A DNA stretch of 64,000 nt, taken from assembly GCA_963210315.1 (NCBI GenBank), contig OY723249.1:434001-498000 (forward strand), given 5' to 3'. The stretch is from Rhynchopus euleeides. Its lineage: Eukaryota; Euglenozoa; Diplonemea; Diplonemida; Diplonemidae. The position numbers and the translations under genes are program-made. Numbering within the stretch: position 1 is the stretch's first letter; every line of letters begins with the position of its first letter. The notes beneath the pieces are model-generated. The model was not told where the DNA came from, made no database searches, and worked only from the letters and a program-made list of their open reading frames with translations. Of this stretch, positions 22,525 through 34,000 are shown piece after piece.

Positions 22525-25500
22525 TCAGAAGGGGAAACCCATACCAATGCAAAAGCAAGGCCCAACGAACGGGCAAATCTGTTGTCCCCCGGGGCACGGA
22601 CCCAATGGGGGCAAGGTGGCGGGAGGAGAAGGGGTCACGGGAGGGGAGGGTGTGGGAACAGGTGTAGGCACAGGGGTGGGGGCAGGGGTGGGGACCGGCG
22701 TGGGCACAGGGGTGGGGGCGTCCACCTTCAGCTCCACAGAGATGCACTTGTATGCAAACCCTTGCCTGGACTTCATCACGGACCACCCGTTCAGCGCCCC
22801 ACGCGGCCCACAGTCCGGCACGTGCTTCGCAAAGGCCTCCATGCTGTCCAGGTAGTTGGGCAGCAGCACCCCGCCTCTGGGAGCCGCAGTCGTGAGCTCC
22901 GCCTCCCGCAGCCGGTGTGTGGAGGTGTCGCCGATGTGCACGTTGCAGCACCGCATCTGGTAGTACCTGCACCCGGAGGGGCCCGATGCCTCCTCAATCG
23001 CGAACTGCGTCATCACCTGCCCCAGCGGGCACGCCACCCACCCGAGGCCCGCAGCGCGGTCGGGCGCCATGCCGCGCAGGTCCCAGTACTTCGACACACA
23101 GGTGTCCGACCGGCGCTGCGTGCAGGTCGCGCTGTTGACTGCGACCACGCTGGCCGCCTGGCATGCTGCCTGCCGCTGCACGTAGCCCTGCCCCTGCTGC
23201 GCACAGGCCGTCGGAACGGCCACCCCAAACCCACGCATCGCGGTCGTCGCGCTGCAGCTGAAGGTCCCCAGCAGCGCATCCTTTGTGCTGGCCACCTGCA
23301 CGCAGCTGCTGCTTGGTGCAGGCGCCGGTGCCGGAACAGCCTCCACAACCAGGCACTCGTACACAAACCGGTGCGCCACAGAGTTCTCCCCCTCCATGCT
23401 CCACCGGTTCAGCGCCCCGCGCCCCCCGCAGTACGGCTTGTGCCCGTCGAAGTTGCCCATGTCCCCGTCCGTCTCCAGCTTCCCGGTTCCAACCGTGCGG
23501 CGCGTTTCGGTTCGAACCCGATAGCCGCTCGGCACGCCGAGGGTACAGCACCGTACGAATAAGCGCTCGCACGAGTTCTGCCTCCCGAAGGAAAAGCTCG
23601 TCATCGCCTGCCCAGCCGGGCAGCCGACCCAGGTCTGCTGCGGCTGCAGCAGGCTGCCTGTCCACGACTCCTCCGCGCACCCCGACAGGTACGTCTTGCA
23701 GGAGTCCGTGGGCAGGGTGTCGCGTGGCAGGCACCGCACCTCCTGCTGTACCGCCTGCGCCTCCGCGCCCTGCGGCGTACACGGCGCCGCCTGCACGCTG
23801 AACCCGTTCATGACCTCCTCCCTGCATGAGATCCGGCCCTTCGTCAGTGCGGTCATCGGGGAGCTCCCCAGGTCCTTGCATGACTGCGTGTATCCCGTGT
23901 ACTGCACGTCAGGCGAGATCGGTGCTGGTGCCCGCGTGGGTGTCGGTGTCGCCGATGGGACAGGCGTCGGGACCGCCGCTGCGCTCGGGCCGACACAGAT
24001 GTACTCCACGTAGTCGCGGTGGAAGGTCAGCGAGTTGAGCGCCATCCCGTAGTCGCAGTGCACCTGGTGCCCGTAGAACTGCTTGTTGCTGTCCACCCCG
24101 CTGCGCCCGCCCCCGATCCCCGAGATGTCGGGGCCGCCCTCCGTCGTCCGCCGCACAGACACCGTCGCCATCTTCGGGGGGCAGCAGTTGAACTTGAAGC
24201 GGTGGCAGCCCGACTGCCCTGTGGACTCCAGCCTGAGCGACTCCATCACATCCCCCGCCGAGCACCCGACCCACAGCTGCGTCCCGTCGATGCTGACGCC
24301 TGTGGTCTCGTCGACCCTCCAGAACTGGCTGACGTCGCCGTTGGCGTCATAACACGCCGACTCCTGCTGCTGGCACATTGCGAGAGGGAACGACTCGACG
24401 CTCTGGCACAGCGTCTGCACGCGTGCCTGGTCGGCCTGGGGGCACGCGTACTGCCCGATGTCGAACCCGTTCATCGCCAGGTGCTGCCCGGAGGGTCTCC
24501 TGCACCGAATGTCCCGCTCGAACAGGTTGTTCTGCGCGTCGAAGCAGTCCGAGCGGCTTGCTGCCCACTTCCCGAGGCAGTCGTACTCAAGGCGCGTGCA
24601 GCCGCCCCAGCCCTGCGACATCCGCCACGCCTTCAGCACACCCTCGCGTTGGCACCGCACGGGCGGCATGTGCTCCACCCCGCCCGACCCGTCGAAGCAC
24701 GCGGAATGCTCCGTGTTCACCACTGCGTGCGCTACCTTGTCCAGCCCTGAGCAGCACTTGTACGAGAAGCGGTGCTTCCCCGCCGGGCACGCGTTGTCGT
24801 CCAGCTCCCACGACGCCATCGCCTCCCCGTCGCCACACGCGAGCCCGCCGCCGACACCCGCGAACATGTTGGCCACAGGGACACCGCTCAGGACCAAGCA
24901 AACTGTGTGTCGCGTCTCGCACACCTTCGCCACCTGCGTGTCGAAGACGTCGTCAAACTTGCAGCTCATCGTCATCTGCACCCCGCCGCCCCGCCCAATG
25001 CACCCGGCGCTGTTCATCTGGAACCCGGCGATGGCACGCGGGCACGACGCCTTCTGCCCCACCACCGCACCGCTCTTCCCCCCCACGCCCGGCTGGCACC
25101 CCACCGTCCCGTACTGCGGCACAATCGCCGCCTTGACAGGGTTGTCGTCCCCGAAGAAGCCGCCAACCGCGTCCTGCACCGCCCCCTGCAGGAACCCGAC
25201 AATGGCGTTGTAGTCGAGCGCCGCCGTCAGCGCCAGCACCTTCCGCTGCTTCATCAGCGTCACGTCCAGTGCAAACTGCACGTCCACCTCAGAGGGCGAC
25301 GCCGCCGTCTCGAATGTGACCGCGTTCACCTCAATCACGTTCCCGAGCACCCCGAGCACGCTCGTCAGGCGGTCCATGTTCTGCACCACCTCCGACGCGT
25401 ACGACATCGTCGCCTCTGCGAGCTGCATCGACTCCTGCACCACAGACACGACGGCGTCCGCCGCGTCGACTGCCGCGTTCCACGCCGACAGCGCGCCGTT

Positions 25501-28500
25501 GACGACCTCCTGCGCCGCACGCACCGCAGCCTGCGCCACAGCGCGCCCCCCGTACTCGATCCAGCAGCTCACCACGCGCGCGCACACATAATTCTTGTAC
25601 CACGGCGCGTCGTCGCAGTCGTCCTCGCGCCGCCTGCACTCGGAGTACTTCGCATTCAGGTTCCCCAGGACGCGCTGTGCCGCGTCAAAGTCTGCCTTCC
25701 CCGTCACACGTGCCGAGTTCAGCGCCCGCTTCGCCTCCTCGAGGTCGGCGCGTGCCTTTGCCAGCCCCGCCTGCGCCTCGGCCAGCCCCGACGCAGCCAG
25801 CTCCCCGAGGCGCTTCAGCGGTGCGGCCAGGAAGGCTGCAATGTCGGCCAGGCTGTTCGTCACCCGCCCCTTCACGAGCACGTCGAAGTCCACCCCGCTC
25901 TTCACGTCCGTCAGCAGCTCCACCTCCGCACGCAGCGCCCCGAAGGCCATGTTCAGCTGCGCCCGCACCGTCGCGTCGTTCAGAATCATCTGCACCTCGA
26001 CATGCTGCGACAGCAGGCTGGCCGCCCCGCGAACCTCCAGCAGCCGCTTCTCCTCGGACAGCTCGACCGCGAAGTACGGGCCCTGCGTCGTGTCGCTCAG
26101 GCTCCGCGTCAGCCTGAGCGGGCCCCACACCACAGGCGCCACCTCCAGCTGCCCCTTCACGTCCTTCTCAGACACGCTCAGGAACCCGCTCCCCCGGATC
26201 ACCTGCCACAGGTTGAATTCCGAGATGTTCACCACGATCCCGGGCTGGATCGTCGCCGACGCGTCCGCAATTGTCAGCTCAACCGGACTCGGCGACGGGT
26301 TGTAGTTTGCGAAGAGGCGCCCCACCTGCACCTTCAGCAACATCCCGGCCACCCCGCTCTGGCACGCGCTGCAGTGCGCAATCTCGCTCACCACACGCCC
26401 CAGGTCGATCCGCCGCAGGTCCGCCTGGAAGGCGGTGTTTGCAAGGTTGTCCACGTCTGCCGTGAAGGCCAGACGCCCAGACACCCCAGCCACCTCTGCC
26501 CCCCCGATGAAGGCAAGCTTGTTCGGGATCATCAGCGTGGTTGCAGACACCATCGACCCGATCGCCCACGGGAACAGCACCGTCACACCCTTCAGCCCGA
26601 ACGGGTCCTTCCAGTCCGGCGTCACGTCCAGCGACGCCTCCAGCCCAAACCCGGACGGCTTCACGAGCAGCGCCCCGGCAGGCATGATGATGCGCTGCGG
26701 CGACCCGAATGCGATGCGCAGGGACACCAGGAACCCGATCTCCGGCATCCCCGTGGCGCTGAAGCGGAACAGCGCCGCCAGCTTCTCGATGGAGAAGTGG
26801 TCCTTGATCATGTCCACCCGCCCCGGCAGCGACACAGACACGTCGAGGTCCGTGATGGAGGAGAAGACCCCCTCCAGCTGCAGCCGTGCCGCCTGTGCGC
26901 CCCCGGACAGCAGCCCCCCCACCGGGGTGCCCGACGTCTTCGACACAAGGTCCCCCAGCAGCCCGCTGCCCATCGAGACGAGCGACCCCACCGCCAGCCC
27001 GCTCCGCCGCGTCGTGAAAGGCCCGAACGACAGCGCCCCCTTCGACAGCGTGAAGGACAGCGTCTCCGCCGGCAGGTACTGCACAACCATCCCGGCCAGC
27101 CCGGGGAGGGACGGGGTCCCCGCCCCCGCCTTGTTCGTGAACTGCATCCCGACCCCGAAGCCCCAGCCGGCACGCGGGCTGTCGGCGATCCCCACCGCCA
27201 CCTGGAACCCGACACCGAAGGCCGTCCCGGTCCCCGACAGCTCCACGCTCTTCTTCAGCAGCGACACCTCGAGCACCACGGTGGACAGCTTGATCTCGTT
27301 CAGCGCGTCGTACACCGGGCTCGCAAACGCACGCAGCGACGTGTCCAACCCGCCGCCGCCCCACCGCGACAGCAGCGCGGAAGGGGACACCGGCTGCCCC
27401 GCCTTTGCCGTTCCGACCAGCTTCAGCCGCGCCGCGTCGTACGGCAGGGTGAACTCCAGCCCCAGGGTGAAGATGTCGAGGAACGTCCCGCCAATCTGCA
27501 CTGTCTTCAGCGTCCCCGCCGCGTTCTGCGTCACCGTCACCACCGCGTCAGGGATCTCCAGCATCCGCTTCCCCCCGGCAAGCGGGACCTGGAACCCGCT
27601 CAGCGTCCCGGTGGCCGTCCACGCCTTGCTGCTGCCCCCGCATGCCTTCTGGAACACGACAGACACCTCGCCCCCCTGGATCCCGTGCCCCAGGTTCTCT
27701 CTTCACCACCACCGTGCCCCGCCCCACACAGTTGCTGGAGTACGACACCGCCAGCGCCACGTTGTTGTCCTCGAACTCCAGCCCCGCCTCCACCGTCGAG
27801 TTGCGGCTGTCCAGCGCCACGTACCCGCTCAGCCCCGACGACAGCTTCCCTTCGACACGCCCGACCCACACACGCTGCCGCAGCTTCGCCCCCGCGCCGC
27901 TGTCGTGCTGCGTTGCCACTGACAGCGTCACGTCCGAAAGCGTTGTGCTGCCGGGGCCCTCCCACACCGCCCCGGTCATCCCTGCCGTGACGGCCAGGTC
28001 CCACACGCACTTTGCCCCCACCTGTGTCGGCGTTAGCACCACCGTCCCCGTGAAGTCTGCCGCATCCGCCCCGGGCACTGTCACCGCCATGGCCGCCGCC
28101 CCCGTCAGCGCGGACGAGCACCCCGGCTTGTACTCAAAGTCGAACGCCCCCGTCATCACCCCGACCACCGTCACCGTTGTGCTGAGCTGCACGCTCTGCA
28201 GCTTCCCCGCAGCGAAGGCGACCGTCGCACGCGTGTTCCCCCCGAAGAGCGGGGCGTTGGCCGCAAAGGTCCCGCTGAACGCACCCCCCGCCGGCTTCCG
28301 CAGCACCACCTGTGCCGACGACAGCGACAGCCCGCCGAGCGACACCGCCCCCGTCGTGGCCGCCGTCAGCGTGTACTTCGGCTTCCCCGCTGCCGCGCAC
28401 ATGTCGATCGCGAGCCCTGCCGTGAGCCCCGCGACGGAGTCGACCGCCAGCGTCCCCTGCGCCGCCACCCCGCTGCACTGCTTCCCCGCGTCCACCTCGA

Positions 28501-30134
28501 CGGTCCCGCTGAAGGCGACCCCGGCCTCCGCCACGTCCAGCTGCCCCTCCAGCGACTGGAATGCGTTGCCCGCCAGCACCGCCGTCACCTGCGCCGTCAC
28601 CGCATCCCCGAACTGCGCAGTCCCGCCGATGCTCCCAGACCACACCGCCGCCACAGTTGTGTTGTCCCGCAGCCGCTGCAGGTCCACCTGCACGTCGCGC
28701 AGCGCCACCCCGAACACCGTCAGCTCGCTCACCCCCGCCTGCACGGCGAACGCGCCGCCGTCCGCGCTGTTACTGCACGGTCCCCGCCATCCCGGAGACC
28801 TGCACGTTGTCCGTCGCCACCTGCAGCACCACAGACCCGCTCCACACCCCGCCATTCGCTACGGCGAGGTCCATCTGCCCCGACGCCGGCCCGCTCGCGA
28901 GCGCCACGCTCATCGTCGCCTGCTGCAGCTTCGTGTTGGCGAACGCAATCTCCGCCGTCCCGGCCGCCGCCCCCTCCAGGAACGACACAGACCCCCGGAC
29001 CGCCCCGGACCACGCCAGCGCGCCGCCGCTGCCAGCCACCCCCGCCACGTTGACCGCCACGTCCGTGATCTGCACCCCTCCCGCCACGGCCTGCGGCAGC
29101 GACCCCGTCAGCTGGAAGCGCTCCTTCCCGCACTGGTCGTACGCAAGCGCCGCGTCAAACTCCGCGATCTGCCCCCCTGCCAGCGTCCCCGTCCCTGACA
29201 CCGACAGCTTTGCGCACGACCCTGCAGTCTGCTGGTTCGGTGACACCGACAGCTGCCCCTCGAACGCAACCCCGCTCTGCGCCACGCTCACCGCCCCCTC
29301 CAGCGGCCCGAACACCGCCGGGGACGACGACACGAGCACCGTCTTAACCGACGCGCTGAAGTCCTGTGTGGCAAACGTCCCCGCCAGCGTCCCCGACCAC
29401 ACGCCGCTGCTGCTGACGTTCCCGCTCCGCTGCACCGCAACCCGCACCGCGCTCAGCGTCAGCCCGAACACCCCGACACCCGCGCTGCTCTGCACGTCCA
29501 CCGCCCACAGCGCCGCGCGGCTGGCTGTGCCCTGCGTGTACTGCAGCTGCCCGCTCCCCTCCGCCGCCACAGACCCCGCGGTGACCCGCACAGCGCCGCT
29601 CCCGAGCACCGCCGCCCCGCTCTTGGTGAAGGAAAAGTCGATGTTCCCGTTCGATGCGACAGGGCCCGACTGGAACGGCGCCGACACCTTGAACGACGTC
29701 ACCCCGCCAGCCCCGATCTCGATGCGCGCAGTCCCTGCCTGCCCCTCAAAAGACGCACTCCCCGACAGCAGCCCGCTCCACACCTCGTCCCCGTTGCTGG
29801 CGAACGTGTTCTGCAGCTCCACGTGCAGTGACGACAGTTCCGCACCCCACGCCGACACCGACGCGCTTGCGGATGCCACCACACGCAGCGACACCTGCGC
29901 CAGGTGGCACCCGGTGCGTGTCACCGTCCCCTGCGCCTTCACCCCCACCTGCGGCACGTCCACATTCACGCCGCTCGTCGTCACCTGCTTGCTGCAGTCG
30001 AACATGTCGGCGGAGATCCCGTCCAGCTTCAGCCCTGGCACCTCAATCTCGGCCGCATCCACCGACACCACGTCCAACAGCCCTGCCGCACACACCCAGG
30101 CAGCCAGCACAGCATGCAGTGCCGAACGGCCCAT
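22525..30134 (-). CDS. Giant secreted repeat protein; reading frame shifts twice
   Basis: The ATG at 30134 opens a signal peptide (MGRSALHAVLAAWVCAAG); the frame's longer TTG start is rejected. Three abutting frames (30134 to about 28790, about 28790 to 27700, about 27700 to 22525) form one logical protein of about 2530 residues. The N-terminal third consists of beta-rich repeats of roughly 110-130 residues with a recurring WSG motif (VWSGLLSG, VWSGTLAG, AWSGAVRG, VWSGSIGG). The middle is a beta-rich region followed by an Ala-rich helical stretch. The C-terminal third has alternating Cys repeats of two kinds: CPxGxxM ending in a CC pair (RLFVRCC, RYYQMRCC) and CGxRGALNxWS. It ends in a (PTPV)n stalk and a Cys-rich tip. 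No membrane segment follows, so a secreted or surface-matrix protein is likely. No known family was identified. The frame breaks could be assembly indels or real damage. Confidence 0.72.
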
Positions 30135-31059
30135 CGTGACCTGTCTGGCCTCCCCCTTTCCTGCCTTCCTGCCTTCCTGAACCCCCTTCTTCAAACGATA
30201 TCAGCCTGTGGTGTGTGCGGTGTGCGGTGCGAAGTGTGAAGCGCAACACAACACCTGGGAGGGACACATGGCAACAGTATCTCCTGCCAGGCACACGCAC
30301 GAGCCCTGGGCTGAGCCTGAGAGTCACGTGGGAGATGGGAACATCAGATGGGGAAGGCCGCTGTTTGTGTGAAACTGGGCAAAGCTGGCGTAGATCGGGG
30401 GGGAGGGGTGCGTGGGGGGGGTCTGCGGCGTCCGCACGGCGCAGATCTTGGATCCCACCATCGCCGTAAATTAGAAATCCCGCTTGGCACCGCGGGGAGA
30501 CCCCGCCTTCCGCAGAAGAAGGAAGGCTGGAAAGCCATCCCCCCCACTGACGGAAAAGCAAGGTTGTTCGGGCAAACCTCGTGATAACCACTCTATAGTA
30601 CGGCAGCACCCATGTGTGTAGGTGACGGACATAGCGAAGGCTCGCAACTATTCTCAGAATCTCGGAACCCCCAAACACCAGGGGTCAGTAGAAACGCTTT
30701 ACATCCGCTCGAATGTGTGAGATCCACACGTGTGGGGTGGGGAGGAGTGGGTAAGGGAATAGTAAGCTCAACCCCTCCGGAGGGAGGGAGGGTGCACCCA
30801 CTCTAAGGAAAGGCAATCACGTCACTCAGGGGAGGTGGATGTGTTTGGTGTGTTTTTAGTGTTAAGGTTATGCCTCATGAGGGATAAGAGTTGGTCTGCG
30901 TAGCGTAAGGACAGCCGCCTGAGTTCGGTGGTGATTTCGTTCGGCGGAGTTTTATCGTGTAAGGGCTCTGCCGAACTCTCAAAACAAAGGGGGGTGGGGG
31001 GTGGGCAAATGGATCACAGAGAACACACCCCGCCTTTTGCCTGCAAATTGCCCAACCTC
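30135..31059. other. Intergenic between the two giant genes
   Basis: No gene seen in about 925 bp. It must hold the 3' end of the 25-domain gene and the 5' leader of the secreted protein gene. The coding-strand stretch before the ATG ends CCAGACAG, six bases before the start, a candidate trans-splice acceptor. A short inverted pair CCCCTCCGGAGGGAGGG lies near 30773. Confidence 0.5.
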
Positions 31060-34000
31060 TCACTTGCCTGCCAGACCCGAGAAGACAGTCGACAGCCGGA
31101 TGACCTTCTTGAAGCGCTCCTTCGCAACCTGCTTGAAGGCTAGCCCCTCCTGTCCGTGGTCCTGCGTGAGGGCCGTGAAGTCCCTCTTGTCAAGGTGGAA
31201 CAGGTGGCTCTTCCCGATGGAGGTGATGGTGGCTGTGCGCGGCGTGTCGAAGATAAGCGCAATCTCTCCAAAAAAGTCACCGTCCTTGAGCGTGCCGACA
31301 TTGCGCCCCACAGCGCTAACCTGCAGCTCCCCCTGCGAGACGAAGTACATGCTGTCGCCCGCATCACCCTCCGCCATGATGACCTCGCCCTCGAGGTACT
31401 GCATCGGCTCCAACAGCTGCACAACCTTCGAGAGGAATTCATCGTTCTCACACTTCTTAAAGATCGGCACCTTTTTGACGAGGTCCTGAAGCACGAATGT
31501 GCGGAGGCGCTCCTTCGCAATGGCCCGGACCCCCTCCGTCAGAGAGGGGTACGCCGCAAGGATCTGTGAGAAGTCGCTGCGTGTCAGCTCCAGCACCAGG
31601 CAGCTCGTCGTCGCCATGATGCTCGCCGTCCTGGGGGTGGAGTAGATGAGGGCCACCTCGCCGAACACATCCCCGTCGTGCAGGGCGTGCACCTTCTTGC
31701 CCCCCACCATCACGTCCAGCTCCCCGCGTGAGATGAAGTACATCTCCTCACCACCCGCGCCCTCCTCGATGATGTACTCACCTGGTTTGTACATATGCGG
31801 CCTCAGGAGGTCCACGACATCGTTGATAAACGCATCGTTTGTATTCTGGTGGAACAGAGGCACCTTCCGGACCAAATCATGGAGGACAAACTGCTTGAAC
31901 CTCTCACGCGCAATCCCCGCGATGCTCTTGCTCTCCGTGGGGTACTGCACGACAACGGTGGTGAAGTCTGCCTTCTTTAGATAGAACAGCTGGCTGCGCA
32001 CAATGGCGGTGATGCTTGCTGTGCGCGGGGTGTCGTACATCAGGGCAACCTCCCCGAAGAAGTCTCCGTCCTTCAGAGTATGCACCACCTTCTCCCCGAC
32101 AATCACCGAGAGCTCGCCTCTCGACACGAAGTACATCTCGTCGCCACCCTCGCCTTCGCGGATCACGCTCTGTCCTGCGTCGAATGTCCTGGGCTCCAGG
32201 CAGGCAACGACATCCTGGATGAAGAGATCCCGTGCCCCACCGTCAAACAGGGGCACCTTCCGGACGATGTCGTTGAGGATGAATCCGCGCATGCGTGTCT
32301 TGGCGACCTGCATGACAGGCCCCGCCTCGTCAGGGAAGTCACCGAGGATGTCGTTGAAAGTGTCACGCGTGAGCATGAACAGGTTCGTCTCCGTCACGGC
32401 AGTGATGGTGGCAGTGCGCGGGGTTTCGAAGACAAGCGCCACCTCCCCGAAGTACCCCCCGTCCTTCATCGTGTGGACCTTCCGGCTGTTCAGCGTCACC
32501 TCCAGCTCGCCACGCGATACGAAGTACATTTCGTCACCGCCCTCTCCCTCGATCACGACACGCTCGCCTTCCTGGTATGTCTTAGGCGTCAGCGCGTGTG
32601 TGATGGCAACCAGAAACTCCTCAGTGGTTTTTGCAAACAGCGGATTTCTGCGGACAATATCCTTGATGAATGAGACAAACCGCTGGGCAGCAATGTCGGT
32701 GATGACGACGGCTTCCTGGGGGAAGTTTTCGCACACCTGCGCGAAGTCTGCCCGGGTCAATACGTAAAGATTCCCACGCGTCTGCGCCACGATGGTTGCG
32801 GTGCGCGGGGTGTCGTACACCAGGGCGACCTCTCCGAAGAAGTCGCCATCGCGCAGCTTCTTGACACGACGCCCCTGAATGGAAATCGACAGCTCCCCAC
32901 GCGAGATGAAGTACATGGCATCACCACCCTCCCCTTCCCGCGTCAAAGCCAAGCCCCGCGCAGCCTTCCTCGGCAGCAGGCGCTGCACCAGCGAGTCGAC
33001 GAACTCCCGCTTGCACCCCTTGAAGATGGGGACATTCCGCACGAGGGTGTTCAACACATAGTCCTCGAAACGGCGCTTCGCGATGGCCTTGATGTGGTAC
33101 CCCTCACGCGGGTACTGCTCCATGATGGTGGAGAGCACCTCCTTCTTCAGCACGAACAGCTGTGCCTTCGTCTTGGCGAGGATGGTTGCGGTGCGCGGGG
33201 TGTCGTAAATCAGGGCAATCTCCCCGAAGAAGTCGCCGTCGTTCATGATGTGAACCACCTTCTCGTTCACCGTCACCAGGAGAGTCCCCCGTGAGACGAA
33301 GTACATCTCTTCGCCGCCCTCGCCTTCCTTGATGACGTAGTCACCTTCGTTGAACCCGACAGGCTCCAGGCACCGCACAACGTCGACGATAAACTCGTCG
33401 CTGTGGCAGTTTTTGAAGAGGGGGACCTTCTTGACTATGTCTTGGAGGACAAAGGTGTATAAGCGCTGCTTCGCAATGGCGTGGACATTCGCAGACACCG
33501 CGCTGTGCGACAGGAGGAGGTGCAGGAAGTCCTTCCGGCCCAGGTCGAGGACCAGGCAGTTTGTGCGTGCCGTGATGGTGGCCGTCCTGGGGGTGGAGTA
33601 GATGAGGGCCACCTCGCCGAACACATCCCCGTCGTGCAGGGCGTGCACCTTCTTGCCCCCCACCATCACGTCCAGCTCCCCGCGTGAGATGAAGTACATC
33701 TCCTCACCACCCGCGCCCTCCTCGATGATGTACTCACCTGGTTTGTACATATGCGGCCTCAGGAGGTCCACGACATCGTTGATAAACGCATCGTTTGTAT
33801 TCTGGTGGAACAGAGGCACCTTCCGGACCAAATCATGGAGGACGAATTGCTTGAACCTCTCGCGCGCTATCGCACGGATGTCCTCCGCCGCGTGGGAGTA
33901 ACGTGACATGACACCGGAGAAGTCCGCCTTCGTGAGGACAAACAGCTGCGTAGCATCCGAAGCGGTGATTGTTGCTGTGCGCGGGGTGTCGTATATCAGG

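Noticed and set aside
22525-22545. Splice donor (GTATGG) at the end of the secreted giant gene leading to a further exon
   Set aside because: It does not fit the GTATGY rule, a natural stop follows the Cys-rich tip, and no coding exon is visible downstream.
24772-27990. 1072-codon plus-strand ORF (and 22402-23562, 26435-27922, 27642-29198, 28561-30180)
   Set aside because: They lie antisense to the secreted giant gene, have Arg/Pro/His-rich composition typical of shadows in GC-rich coding DNA, and show no domain.
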